DNA from: CADCTB01 sp963768975
Lineage (GTDB): Bacteria; Actinomycetota; Acidimicrobiia; Acidimicrobiales; AC-14
Assembly (NCBI GenBank): GCA_963768975.1
Contig: CAVYKB010000019.1
Location: 62,001-126,000, forward strand
Direction of reading: 5' to 3'
Length of the DNA stretch: 64,000 bases
Shown: positions 42,591 to 51,209 of the stretch, one piece after another
Layout of the letters: the number at the start of each line of letters is the position of its first letter
How positions within the stretch are numbered: position 1 is the first letter of the stretch
The notes under the pieces: model-generated
Databases searched by the model: none
The model's input: the letters and a program-made list of their open reading frames with translations, nothing else
What the model was told of the DNA's origin: nothing
Made by a program: the position numbers and the translations under genes

Positions 42591-42626
42591 GGGTATTTCG
42601 GTGCGGTATGTCGCCGTGAAGTACCC
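42591..42626. terminator. Hairpin after ispG
   Basis: GGGTATTTC (42591-42599) pairs with GAAGTACCC (42618-42626), nine pairs including one wobble. It lies between ispG (stop 42577-42579) and the methyltransferase start at 42638. A T-run is absent, so termination is inferred from position. Confidence 0.45.
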
Positions 42627-42637
42627 AAACTGGGCCG

Positions 42638-43381
42638 ATGACGAGGGACTGGGACGGCGCCACCTACGACCGCATCGCCGACCCCATGGCCCGGTGGGGG
42701 AGCGCGGTGCTGGAGCGGTTGCCCCTCGCCGGCGACGAGACCGTGCTGGACGCCGGCTGCGGCAGCGGGCGGGTCACCGAGGAGCTGCTGGAGCGGCTGC
42801 CGGCCGGCTGGGTGATCGCCGCCGACGCCGCCCCGTCGATGCTGGTCGAGGCCCGCCGGCGCCTCGATCGGTTCGGCGACCGGGTGGCGTTCGTGGAATG
42901 CGACCTGGGCCGGCCGCTGCCGATCGACACGCCAGTGGACGCGGTGCTCTCCACCGCCACCTTCCACTGGGTGCTCGACCATGACGCCCTCTTCGCCAAC
43001 CTGTCCGCCGTGCTGGGGCCCGGCGGCCGGCTGGTGGCCCAGTGCGGCGGGGCCGGCAACGTGGCGTCGGTCCATGCCGCTGCCGCCGAGGAGCTGGGCG
43101 ACGGCTGGCAGGGTCCGTGGAACTTCGCCACGCCCGAGGAGACCAAGGCCCGGCTGGAGGCCGCCGGCTTCGTCGATGTGGAGACGTGGCTGCACGACGA
43201 GCCCACGCCCATCGAGCCGGGGGAGCCGCTGGAGACGTTCCTGTCCACGGTGATCCTGCGCAGCCACGTCGAACGGGTTCCCGAGGCGGAGCGGGCCGGC
43301 TTCGTCCGCCGGGTGGCCGAGCGCCTGCCGGCCTCCACCATCGACTACGTCCGGCTGAATATCCTGGCCCGCCGGCGCTAG
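42638..43381 (+). CDS. Class I SAM-dependent methyltransferase
   Basis: A 247-residue methyltransferase with motif I VLDAGCGSGRVTEELL, post-I VIAADAAPSMLVEARRRL and VDAVLSTATFHWVLDHDALFANLSAVLGPGGRLVAQ. It resembles trans-aconitate methyltransferase-type small-molecule enzymes (WN...PEET...L..AGF). The substrate cannot be assigned. It ends in a 4-bp overlap with the convergent gene. Confidence 0.8.
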   Translation: MTRDWDGATYDRIADPMARWGSAVLERLPLAGDETVLDAGCGSGRVTEELLERLPAGWVIAADAAPSMLVEARRRLDRFGDRVAFVECDLGRPLPIDTPVDAVLSTATFHWVLDHDALFANLSAVLGPGGRLVAQCGGAGNVASVHAAAAEELGDGWQGPWNFATPEETKARLEAAGFVDVETWLHDEPTPIEPGEPLETFLSTVILRSHVERVPEAERAGFVRRVAERLPASTIDYVRLNILARRR

Positions 43382-43992
43382 TCGCTGCGGTCCTGCATCT
43401 CCCAGGCGTGGTCCAGGGCGTGCCAGGCGACTCGGCGGGCGGCGTAGCGCCACAGCCAGGCTTTGGTGGCCAGTTCGGGCTGGGGCTGGCGTGCGGCCCC
43501 CAGAGCCTCCAGGAAGTCGTCCCGGTCGCCTTTCACGCCGACCTTCCGGAAGTAGGCGTTCTCGGCCTCGACCACGTGGGCGACCATCTTGTCCCGGTCC
43601 CGGCCGCCGCCCCGGGGGCCCTTGCGCAGCGCCGCCGGCGAGGCGGCCACCACGTCGTCGAGCACCGTCCAGGCCGCTCCCACCAGCGTGGCCAGGCGCT
43701 CGGCCTGGGCCTTGGTGAGCGGTGCGGAGTCGGCGCCGGCGGGGACGTGAGGGGCACCGAAGTCGGTGGTGGTGTCGCCCTTGACCCGCTCGGCGACGTC
43801 GAAGTCGTCGCCGGCGGACCTGGGGAAACGCACGCCGGCAGCGTCGGCCACCCGCCGGTACCGGTCGGCATAGCCCGCCAGCGACTCGAGCGCCTCCTCC
43901 TCGGTCTTCGCCGCTCGGGCCCAGCCGGGCCAGTCGAGCGAGCAGGCGAAGATCGTCTTGGTGCCGATTTCGAGGTAGACGGGCGTGGCCAT
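43378..43992 (-). CDS. HicB-like plus DinB-like protein of unknown function
   Basis: A 204-residue protein. The N-terminus (VYLEIGTKTIFACSLDWPGWARAAKTEEEALESLAGYADRY) resembles a HicB-type sensor fold. The C-terminal half (MVAHVVEAENAYFRKVG, ARRVAWHALDHAWEMQDR) has the helical, His-containing look of DinB-like proteins, whose histidines can bind metal. Function unknown. ATG at 43992-43990. Confidence 0.55.
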   Translation of the reverse strand: MATPVYLEIGTKTIFACSLDWPGWARAAKTEEEALESLAGYADRYRRVADAAGVRFPRSAGDDFDVAERVKGDTTTDFGAPHVPAGADSAPLTKAQAERLATLVGAAWTVLDDVVAASPAALRKGPRGGGRDRDKMVAHVVEAENAYFRKVGVKGDRDDFLEALGAARQPQPELATKAWLWRYAARRVAWHALDHAWEMQDRSD

Positions 43993-44132
43993 GTCCGAGA
44001 TCCTGCCCGAACGGACGCCGGGCCCCTGCGGCGGACCGAATACGCCGCAGGGGCCCTGACGATGTTTGCCGCCTCCGCTGCGCTCCGGCCGGGCCGGCCG
44101 GCCGGGCCGGCGGGGGGTGGGGCGCGCTCGCG

Positions 44133-45425
44133 CTACCTGCCCAAGAAGGGCAGGGCGCCGCTGAGGCCGGGCAGGCCGCTGAGCCCGGGCAGCGAGCCCA
44201 CGCCGGGGAGCGAGCCGGTGCCGGGCAGGCCGGTGGTGGGCAGGGCGGCCGGCATGCAGGTCGACAGGTCGAGCTTGGGCGCCGTGCCGGTGCCCGCCGA
44301 TGCCAAGAGGGAGGTGAGGCAGGCGGGGATGTTCATCGGCACGCACCCGGTGACGTTGGTCAGGCCGGGCAGGCCGCCGAGGTTGGGCAGGCCACCCCCG
44401 CTCAGGTTCGGCAGTGTGCTCAGCAGGCTCAGCAGGCTGCTCACGCACTTGGAGGTGTCCAGGGGCACGCACGACGACACACCGAGGTTGCCGACACTCG
44501 GCACGGCCGCCAGGCTCATCCCGCTGGCCCCGCCGATGGTGCCGAGGACCGACGCCACGCACTTGGCCACGTCGGGCGTCAGGCTGGCCGTGGCCAGCAC
44601 CTGGGTGATGCAGCCGGGGATCTGGGCGGCGAGGGTGGTCGGGTTGGGCGCCGCGCCGCCGGTCGGGATCAGGTTCTTCACGCACGCCGGCAGGCCGTTC
44701 ACCAGGCCGGACACCGCCGGCGGGATCGTGACCTGGGGCAGGTTGGGCAGGCTCGGGAGGCCGGGGACCGTGGGAGTGACGGCCGGCGTGGCCACCTTGG
44801 CCGACGCCGAGCCCGAGGCGGACGGGGTGGGCGACCCGGAGGCCGTCCCGGCCGAGGCGCCGGCGGTCACCGAGGCCGCGGAACCCGCAGGCCGGCCGGG
44901 GACCGTGACCGGCAGCGCCGGCAGGTTGGCGGTGATGCTCTCCACGATGGCGGTGGGGTCGTCGAGCCCCGGGAACTCGAACGGCGTGGCCGCGTTGACC
45001 GCGGACGCCACCAGCGTCTGCGCCGGGCCAGGAAGGACGCCGGCGGCGCCGCCGGCGAGACCCATGGTGGTGACTGCGGTCACGCCGGCCACGGCGGCCT
45101 TGGCTGTCGTCCCTACGCCGGCCAGCTTGGCCAGCAGTCCTGCGAGAATCCCTGTGACAGGCATGTCGATCTCCTCTTTCGCGTCGTTCTTGAATGGCCG
45201 CCAGGCCGCCTGCGGCGCAGGCCCGTGGACGTTGCTCGCTGCCGTCACCAGCAGGTCGCCTTTGTCGGTTGGTGAGACGCCGGTCAGCACCGCCGCCAGT
45301 GCCGTGGACGGCACGGGCGGCGGACCACTGACTGCGAAGCGCACTTCCTCCGCGAACGGCGCCAGCGCGTCGTCGAGGGGAAGGTCACCGGGCATCTCGT
45401 TTGGGAGATCGGGCCGGCGCCTCAC
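44133..45425 (-). CDS. Membrane-anchored Pro/Leu/Gly-rich protein coupled to an ECF sigma factor (putative anti-sigma)
   Basis: A 430-residue frame beginning at a GTG that shares GTGA with the sigma-factor stop. The first 90 residues are cytoplasmic-like (DLPLDDALAPFAEEVRFAVSGPPPVPSTALAAVL), one hydrophobic stretch follows (GTTAKAAVAGVTAVTTMGLAGGAAGVLPGPAQ), and then a long low-complexity part with evenly spaced cysteine pairs and PGLPSLPNLP / LPGLSGLPGL repeats. The layout of N-terminal soluble domain, one membrane helix and outer domain suggests an anti-sigma factor with an extracellular sensor or surface domain. No zinc-binding HxxxCxxC is present. Confidence 0.6.
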   Translation of the reverse strand: MRRRPDLPNEMPGDLPLDDALAPFAEEVRFAVSGPPPVPSTALAAVLTGVSPTDKGDLLVTAASNVHGPAPQAAWRPFKNDAKEEIDMPVTGILAGLLAKLAGVGTTAKAAVAGVTAVTTMGLAGGAAGVLPGPAQTLVASAVNAATPFEFPGLDDPTAIVESITANLPALPVTVPGRPAGSAASVTAGASAGTASGSPTPSASGSASAKVATPAVTPTVPGLPSLPNLPQVTIPPAVSGLVNGLPACVKNLIPTGGAAPNPTTLAAQIPGCITQVLATASLTPDVAKCVASVLGTIGGASGMSLAAVPSVGNLGVSSCVPLDTSKCVSSLLSLLSTLPNLSGGGLPNLGGLPGLTNVTGCVPMNIPACLTSLLASAGTGTAPKLDLSTCMPAALPTTGLPGTGSLPGVGSLPGLSGLPGLSGALPFLGR

Positions 45426-45970
45426 AGGGGTACGCCCTGGCGCTCGAAATTCCTCCTGAGGGCGCAGATGCCCCGGCGCTGGAGCGCCTTCACCGCCCCG
45501 GGCGACTTCCCGACGATGGTGGCGACGGCGTCGACGGTGAGGCCGGAGACCAGGCGGAGCAGGAGGACGTCGGCCTGGTCGGGGGCGAGGCCGGCGCACA
45601 TGGCCCGGACCCGCCCGGCGGAGAGCCGGCGCAGCGCTTCCTCCTCCACGTCGCCGCCGGCCCGGTCGGGAAGGGCGGCGCCGGCGGTCACCGGGCGGCA
45701 GCCCCGGGCCCGGCGCTCGTCGGTGAGCCGGCGCTGGGCGATCGTGAACACCCAGGAGCGGAACTGGGTCTCGCCGCCGGCAAAGGACCGCAGGCCCCGG
45801 AAGGCGCCCAGGAACACCTCGCTGGTCAGGTCCTCGGGATCGGCGGCCCCCTGGATGCGCAGGTACCCGCAGATCGAAGGGGAGAGCGACCGGTACAGGC
45901 GCTCGTAGGCCCACGGGGCCTCGGCCTGGGCCGCCGCCAGCACTAGGTCAAACGGCTCATTCGTCCCCAT
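45422..45970 (-). CDS. ECF-type RNA polymerase sigma factor
   Basis: A 182-residue sigma-70-family ECF protein. Region 2: WAYERLYRSLSPSICGYLRIQGAADPEDLTSEVFLGAFRGLRSFAG...FRSWVFTIAQRRLTDERRARG; region 4: LAPDQADVLLLRLVSGLTVDAVATIVGKSPGAVKALQRRGICALRR. ATG at 45970-45968. Coupled by GTGA overlap to a membrane-spanning gene that probably regulates it. Copy B of the structured element lies about 50 bp upstream, in a 222-bp gap. Confidence 0.88.
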   Translation of the reverse strand: MGTNEPFDLVLAAAQAEAPWAYERLYRSLSPSICGYLRIQGAADPEDLTSEVFLGAFRGLRSFAGGETQFRSWVFTIAQRRLTDERRARGCRPVTAGAALPDRAGGDVEEEALRRLSAGRVRAMCAGLAPDQADVLLLRLVSGLTVDAVATIVGKSPGAVKALQRRGICALRRNFERQGVPL

Positions 45971-46021
45971 GCATCTGCACCATCGGGCGAGATGGCGCCG
46001 GACTTGAGCATCCGTTGTGAG

Positions 46022-46164
46022 TTCGCCGTCGCAGCCAGAGGCTGCTCGGCGAGGTAGTCGCGCTCGGTCGGCCGGCAGAGCCGGCTGTCCCTCGCCGTTT
46101 CCTTGTCTTGCCGGAAGCCGAAGGAGGCCGCCTGACGGCGGCGTCTGCGGCCGCCGGCGGGGCA
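46022..46164 (+). repeat. Structured intergenic element, copy B
   Basis: First stem: TCGCCG/CGGCGA closing GCAGCC-AGA-GGCTGC (46031-46045); second: CGGCCGGC-AGA-GCCGGCTG; then CCGGAAGCCG and GCCGCC-TGAC-GGCGGC. It is similar to copy A (41207-41340) in sequence, order and loop bases. It lies between the ECF sigma gene and the ABC exporter gene, both on the minus strand, so its same-strand relation to a downstream gene differs from copy A. Confidence 0.75.
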
Positions 46165-46192
46165 ACGCATGACCCAACTCGGCGGCGAAGTG

Positions 46193-47989
46193 CTAATAGC
46201 GGCTCGCCTGCATCCGGAAGAGCTGGGCGTAGCGGCCGCCGGCGGCGAGGAGCTCGTCGTGGGAGCCGGACTCCTCGATTCGGCCGTCGTGGAGGACGAC
46301 GATCAGGTCGGCCATCCGCACGGTCGAGAAGCGGTGGGAGACGAGGATGGTGATGGGCCCCTCGTCGCCGCCGGTCCGCGCCATCGACGCGAAGGTGGCG
46401 AAGACCTCGTGCTCGGCCCGGGGGTCGAGGCTGGCCGTCGGCTCGTCGAGGACGAGCAGCGCCGGCGCCGGCCGCATGAGGCCGCGGGCCAGCGCCACCC
46501 GCTGCCACTCGCCCTCGGACAGGTCGACGCCGTTCTCGAACCACCGCCCGAGCTGGGTCGCCAGGCCGCCGGGCAGCCGCTCGATCACCCGGTCGGCGCC
46601 GGCCTGGCGGGCCGACGCCCCCACCCGTTCGAGGTCGTCGATGGCGGGGAGGTCACCCACGCCGACGGCTTCGCTGGCCACCAGCTGGAAGTGCACGAAG
46701 TCCTGGAAGGCGGCGCCGGTGTGGGCCCGCCAGCCGTCGAGGTCGAGGTCGCGCAGGTCGACGCCATCGACGGTGATGCGGCCGGCGGTCGGGTCGTAGA
46801 AGCGGCACAGCAGCTTGACCAGGCTGGTCTTGCCGGCGCCGTTCTCGCCCACGAGGGCGACGGTGGTGTGGGCCGGGATGAACAGGGAGACGTCGGTCAG
46901 CACCTGCTCCTCGGTGCCGGGGTAGGTGAAGGAGATGTTCTCCAAGGACACGCCGGCCTCGATGCGCGCCGGCGCCGGCGCCGCCTCGCCGGCGGGCTTG
47001 ACCACCACGGTGGGGCGGTAGTCGAGGAGCCACAGGTAGCGCTCGCCCACGAAGGACAGCTCGGCCAGCCATGCGGCCTGGCGGGCCGCGCCCTGCACCT
47101 GGCCGACGGCCATCCGGGCCACCTGCACCACCAGGGCCACATCACCCAGGGACGCCCGCCCCTCCAGCGCCAGCCAGCCGACGAACCCGATGGCGCCGGC
47201 CAAGCCGGCGCCGTACATGCCGCCGGCGGCCACGCCGGCCCACGCCCGCTTGAGCTGGTCGTGAAAGAGCATCCCGTTATAGGTGTCGGTGAGCCGGCGG
47301 TGCCGCTGGATCAGCTCGGGGCCGAGGCCGAAGAGCCGGACCTCCTTCGCCGCCGCCGGCTCGGTGGCCAGCTCCAGGTAGTGCTTGGCCAGGCGCTCGT
47401 CGGGCGCGGTGCTGTCGTGGCGCTTGAAGTGCTTTCGGTAGTTCTGGAACTGGATGACGACGCCGGGGGCGACGACCACCGGGAGCAGGATGAGGAGGGG
47501 GTGGACGAACCCCAGCAGCACCACGGCGGCAGTGAGCCCGAAGACGATGGACGACAGCCCATTGAGGTTGGTGAAGGCGAAGTAGGGGATGTAGCTGCGG
47601 TCCTTGACCAGCTTCACCTTGTCGGCGTACTCCGGGCGCTCCAGGTGCTCGAGGCCGGCGGCCGAGGAGGAGATCTCCATGAGCTTCTGCTCCACCGCCT
47701 GGCTGGTCCGCTCGCCCAGGTCGGACTGCAGTAGTGCCGACACGTCCTCCATCAGGGCCCCCACGCCGTACAGGACGAGGTAGAGGACGCCTATGGCCAG
47801 GGCCGCACCCGGGTCGCCGCCGGCCAGGGCGTCGACCACCAGCTTGGTGACCAGGCCGGTGACCGCACCGAACATGCCGACGATGCCGGCGGTGAGGAAG
47901 AGGGCAAGGGCCTTGCCCCTTGCCGTGCTGAACGCCAGGCCCAGGATCACCCGGTAGACCCGGACCACCCGCGCCAAAGTCCCGCTCAT
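46193..47989 (-). CDS. ABC exporter half-transporter (fused membrane and ATPase domains) 1
   Basis: A 598-residue MsbA/MdlB-type protein: six membrane segments in the first 320 residues, then ATPase with Walker A LVGENGAGKTSLVKLL, signature LSEGEWQRVALARGL, Walker B LLVLDEPTASLD and VSHRFSTVRMAD. The second Gly of the usual LSGGQ is Glu and the Gln is Glu. It overlaps the upstream half-transporter gene by 4 bp, so the two probably form a heterodimer exporting a lipid, peptide or drug-like compound. Confidence 0.85.
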   Translation of the reverse strand: MSGTLARVVRVYRVILGLAFSTARGKALALFLTAGIVGMFGAVTGLVTKLVVDALAGGDPGAALAIGVLYLVLYGVGALMEDVSALLQSDLGERTSQAVEQKLMEISSSAAGLEHLERPEYADKVKLVKDRSYIPYFAFTNLNGLSSIVFGLTAAVVLLGFVHPLLILLPVVVAPGVVIQFQNYRKHFKRHDSTAPDERLAKHYLELATEPAAAKEVRLFGLGPELIQRHRRLTDTYNGMLFHDQLKRAWAGVAAGGMYGAGLAGAIGFVGWLALEGRASLGDVALVVQVARMAVGQVQGAARQAAWLAELSFVGERYLWLLDYRPTVVVKPAGEAAPAPARIEAGVSLENISFTYPGTEEQVLTDVSLFIPAHTTVALVGENGAGKTSLVKLLCRFYDPTAGRITVDGVDLRDLDLDGWRAHTGAAFQDFVHFQLVASEAVGVGDLPAIDDLERVGASARQAGADRVIERLPGGLATQLGRWFENGVDLSEGEWQRVALARGLMRPAPALLVLDEPTASLDPRAEHEVFATFASMARTGGDEGPITILVSHRFSTVRMADLIVVLHDGRIEESGSHDELLAAGGRYAQLFRMQASRY

Positions 47990-49854
47990 TCCAGGCTCCC
48001 CGTCAGGCGGTAGTGCGACGCCTGGACCTCGTACAGCTCGGCGTAGCGGCCGCCGGCGGCGATCAGCTCCTCATGGCTGCCGTCCTCCACCACCCGCCCG
48101 CCGGCGAGGAGGACGATGCGCCCCGCCATCCGGACCGTGGAGAAGCGGTGCGACACAAGCAGTGTCGTCTTGCCCCGGCTCAGCTCGGCGAAGTGGCCGT
48201 ACAGCTCGTTTTCGATCCGCACGTCGAGGCTGGCGGTGGGCTCGTCGAGGACCAGGAGGTCGGAGTTGCGGCCGGCCTGAGCCATCATGGCCCGGGCCAG
48301 GGCCACCCGCTGCCACTCGCCGCCCGATAGGTCCACGCCGCCGAACTCGCGGGCCAAGGTGGTGTCCCAGCCGTGGGGGAGCGCTTCGACCATCTCCAGG
48401 ATGCCGACCCGGGAGGCGGCTTCGCGCAGCGCCGCATTGTCGCCGGCCCGGTCCAGGGCGCCGAAGCCGACGTTGTCGCGAGCGGGCAGGTTGTAGTGGA
48501 CGAAGTCCTGGAAGATCACGGCCAGGCGGCTGCGGTAGTCGTCCAGGTCCAAGGCCCGGATGTCGACGCCGTCGACGGTGATCCGGCCCTCGGTGGGGTC
48601 GTAGAAGCGGCAGAGCAGCTTGATGAGCGTCGTCTTGCCGGCGCCGTTCTCGCCCACGAGGGCGATTGAGGTGCCGGCGGTGATGTCGAGGTCGAGGCGG
48701 TCCAAGACCAAGCGGTCGGTCCCCGGGTAGACGAAGCTGACGCCCTCGAAGCGGATCCCGGCTGGGGCCCGAGCGGCCCCTTGAGCGGGGTGGTGCGCCG
48801 ATGGCCGGGCCGGCGTGGTGCCGGCGATGTCGAGCCGGGGGTCGGCCTTGGCCAGGCCCAGCACCCGTATGGCCGAGGGCAGGTAGAAGCTGCTGCGCCG
48901 GGCGCGGGAGGCCTCCCGGAGCAGGGCGACGGTCGAGGTCGACAGGCCGACGGCGGCGATCGATGCGGCGGTGAACGTGCCGACCTCGGTGCGGCCGTCG
49001 ATCGTGCTCTGCAGCATCACCACGTAGGTCAGCGCCACGCCCAGAACGGCGCCGGCGTGCAGCCCGAGCACCCACTGCAGGCCGGTGCGGCGCAGGGCGA
49101 GCATCTCCTGCACGCCGGCCAGCCAGTGGCGGGCCTGGCGGGCCCGGGCCCACGCGGGCAGGGAGAAGATGCGCAGCTCCTTGCCCGGCTCCCGGGTGAC
49201 GGCCAGGTTGCGGTAGTACTCGGCCCGCCGGGTGTCCTCCGACCGCCGCCAGCGGGCCAGGCCGGTGATGGACTCGAACCGCCACGAGGCCACCCCGCCC
49301 GGGACGGCCGCCAGTAACACGACCGCCGGCACCCAGCCGGCGTAGGTGGCGGCGACCGCCGCCATCGCCACCAGTTGGGCACCCGTTTGGAAGACCTGGA
49401 CCAGGAACTGGAGGGTGTGGACCGGCCCGAAGCCGATCCAGTTCGCGACGGCCAGCTCGTCGCGGAACTCGGGGTCCTCGAAGTAGGCGAGCCCGGGGAG
49501 GGCGACGGTGGCCGTCATGAGCCGGCGGGCCAGGTACGCCTCGAACTTGCGCTGGAGCCCGAACAGCACCGCCTGCTGGAGGGGGCCGATGAGCTGGCTG
49601 AGGAACACGGCGCCGGCGATGAGCAGGAGCGCCCCCCGCACGTCTCGACCCGGGGCCGACGAGGCGCCCAGCCGGACCGCATCCGGAAGCTGGGAGAGGA
49701 ACCGGCCGGTGCCGGCAACGGCCACCGCCGGTGCTGCGCCCGAAACGATCGTCATGGCCAGCAGGGTGGCGGCCAGCGCCGGCGCGGAGCGGGCCACGAG
49801 CCCCAGGCCCCGGACGTTGGCCACCAACTCGTCGCGGGGCGTGGGCTGATCCAT
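47986..49854 (-). CDS. ABC exporter half-transporter (fused membrane and ATPase domains) 2
   Basis: A 622-residue partner of the preceding entry. N-terminal membrane part, then Walker A ALVGENGAGKTTLIKLLCRFYDP, signature LSGGEWQRVALARAM, Walker B LLVLDEPTASLD and LLVSHRFSTVRMAG. About 25 residues with RPSAHHPAQGAARAPAG link the two domains. The two ATPases share long identical strings, so they come from a duplication. The stretch 49855-50050 upstream holds only a short reading frame and no gene I can support. Confidence 0.85.
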   Translation of the reverse strand: MDQPTPRDELVANVRGLGLVARSAPALAATLLAMTIVSGAAPAVAVAGTGRFLSQLPDAVRLGASSAPGRDVRGALLLIAGAVFLSQLIGPLQQAVLFGLQRKFEAYLARRLMTATVALPGLAYFEDPEFRDELAVANWIGFGPVHTLQFLVQVFQTGAQLVAMAAVAATYAGWVPAVVLLAAVPGGVASWRFESITGLARWRRSEDTRRAEYYRNLAVTREPGKELRIFSLPAWARARQARHWLAGVQEMLALRRTGLQWVLGLHAGAVLGVALTYVVMLQSTIDGRTEVGTFTAASIAAVGLSTSTVALLREASRARRSSFYLPSAIRVLGLAKADPRLDIAGTTPARPSAHHPAQGAARAPAGIRFEGVSFVYPGTDRLVLDRLDLDITAGTSIALVGENGAGKTTLIKLLCRFYDPTEGRITVDGVDIRALDLDDYRSRLAVIFQDFVHYNLPARDNVGFGALDRAGDNAALREAASRVGILEMVEALPHGWDTTLAREFGGVDLSGGEWQRVALARAMMAQAGRNSDLLVLDEPTASLDVRIENELYGHFAELSRGKTTLLVSHRFSTVRMAGRIVLLAGGRVVEDGSHEELIAAGGRYAELYEVQASHYRLTGSLE

Positions 49855-50050
49855 GGCGCCCCAGCATGGCGCTTCGGCGACCCTTAAGGCTTTGGTCCGA
49901 CGTAGACGACGGTCACCTCATGCTCCCCTGGCCCGTACATCCAGACGATCAGCCAGTCGTCGACCCTCGTTGTTCACCCTCGCAATAGCGGCGAGGAACA
50001 GCTAGATGTGCGTCGCCATTATTGAAGCGGCCACCGGGCTCCGTGAGAGG

Positions 50051-51043
50051 ATGCGGGGAATCTCGACGGAAAGGCGCACTTTGACTGCTCGGCGAACCCT
50101 GGCCTCTGCGGCCTCCCTTTTCTTGATCTCCCTCGGCATCGTGGCCGGCGCAGGCCCGGCCCAAGCCGGCCACGTGACCTGCGGCCAGACGATCCTGGTC
50201 AACACGGTCCTCGACTCCAACCTCACCTGCGACGTCGGCCTCACCATCGGGGCCAACAACGTTACCCTCGACATGGCCGGCTTCTCCCTCACCGGCAACG
50301 CGGCGACGGCCGACGGCCCGGGCATCCGGATGACCGGCCGCACGGGCGTCACCGTCAAGAACGGCACCGTCACCCTGTGGGACGCCGGCGTCGCCATCAC
50401 CGGGGGCTCCGGCAACACCGTCACGGGCATGAGGATCCTCAACAACCGGGGCACCACCTTCACCGACTTCGGCGACGGCATCGTCCTCTTCTCGAGCAAC
50501 TCCAACCGCGTCACCAACAACCAGGTCATCAACAACGGCCCCTACGACGGCATCGGCGTGCTGGCCGGCGACTTCAACGTCATCGACAACAACCAGGTCG
50601 CGAACAACAACCAGGCGTCCAACAACACCTCCGGGATCCGGCTCGAGAACGCCGGCTTCAACGGGGCGAACGACAACGTGGTGACCAACAACCAGGTCAG
50701 CAACAGCGGCCTGGACGGCATCCAGGTGTTCGCCGGGGGCAGCCGGAACCAGATCAAGTTCAACACCGTGACCGGCAGCCCGCGCGACGGCATCAACGTC
50801 TTCGCCGGCGGCGCCAACAACGTCATCGAGGGCAACAACCTCCGTTCCAACGGCCAGAGCGGCATCCGGATCCGGCCGGCGGCGGGGAGCTTCCCCGCTC
50901 CCAGCGGCAACCAGATCCTCCGCAACGTCGCCTTCGGGAACGGCGAGTGGGACCTCCGCGACGACAATCCGAACTGCGGCACCAACCAGTGGCACGGCAA
51001 CCAGGGCCAGAAAGTCACCCCGCCCTGCACCCTGAACCCCTGA
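50051..51043 (+). CDS. Secreted right-handed beta-helix repeat protein
   Basis: About 330 residues with a signal peptide ending near AGPAQAG. The body is made of parallel-beta-helix (PbH1) coils rich in Asn and Gly: NRVTNNQVINNGPYDGIGV, NVIDNNQVANNNQASNNTSGIRLENAG, NVVTNNQVSNSGLDGIQVFAGG, NQIKFNTVTGSPRDGINVFAGG, NVIEGNNL. The fold is shared by pectate lyases, NosD-like and surface proteins; no catalytic residues are evident. ATG at 50051 is chosen for GAGAGG and signal fit; 50006 is possible. Confidence 0.78.
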   Translation: MRGISTERRTLTARRTLASAASLFLISLGIVAGAGPAQAGHVTCGQTILVNTVLDSNLTCDVGLTIGANNVTLDMAGFSLTGNAATADGPGIRMTGRTGVTVKNGTVTLWDAGVAITGGSGNTVTGMRILNNRGTTFTDFGDGIVLFSSNSNRVTNNQVINNGPYDGIGVLAGDFNVIDNNQVANNNQASNNTSGIRLENAGFNGANDNVVTNNQVSNSGLDGIQVFAGGSRNQIKFNTVTGSPRDGINVFAGGANNVIEGNNLRSNGQSGIRIRPAAGSFPAPSGNQILRNVAFGNGEWDLRDDNPNCGTNQWHGNQGQKVTPPCTLNP

Positions 51044-51059
51044 CCGTTTTGCCGCGCTT

Positions 51060-51085
51060 CCCCGGGGCCGGCGCCGGCCCCGGGG
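51060..51085. terminator. 26-nt perfect palindrome after the beta-helix gene
   Basis: CCCCGGGGCCGGC and its exact complement abut without a loop, 17 bp after the stop at 51041-51043. It is the most stable hairpin of the region and likely marks the 3' end of that transcript. No T-run follows. Confidence 0.5.
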
Positions 51086-51112
51086 TGCACCGAAGAGAGC
51101 GATGTCTGGCGC

Positions 51113-51118
51113 TATGCT
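51113..51118 (+). promoter_or_regulatory. Putative -10 element of the rimP-nusA operon
   Basis: TATGCT lies about 45 nt before the leader hairpin at 51157 and 92 nt before the rimP GTG. A clear -35 is not visible. The position suits the promoter for a leader containing an attenuator. Confidence 0.35.
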
Positions 51119-51156
51119 GTCCAGCGGCATCTGTCGTCGACATCGGGTGGTGACTG

Positions 51157-51181
51157 AGCGTGGGCAGTGCCCACGCTTTTC
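51157..51181 (+). terminator. Intrinsic-terminator-like attenuator in the rimP leader
   Basis: AGCGTGGGC-AGT-GCCCACGCT is a 9-bp perfect stem followed by TTTC and then GTTT, in the leader of rimP-nusA-infB. Placement between promoter and first gene suggests premature termination control, plausibly by NusA feedback. Confidence 0.6.
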
Positions 51182-51209
51182 GTTTGCCAAGCAAAAGGAG
51201 GAAAGAGGA

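Noticed and set aside
44080..44115. CCGG-rich repeats as an attachment or mobile element
   Set aside because: Simple GC-rich low complexity after the gene at 44133; no mirrored partner found.
49884..49964. Minus-strand frame ending DDWLIVWMYGPGEHEV...GPKP upstream of the exporter pair
   Set aside because: It looks protein-like, possibly the tail of a lost gene, but has no start, a stop two codons upstream of its readable part, and only about 26 codons.
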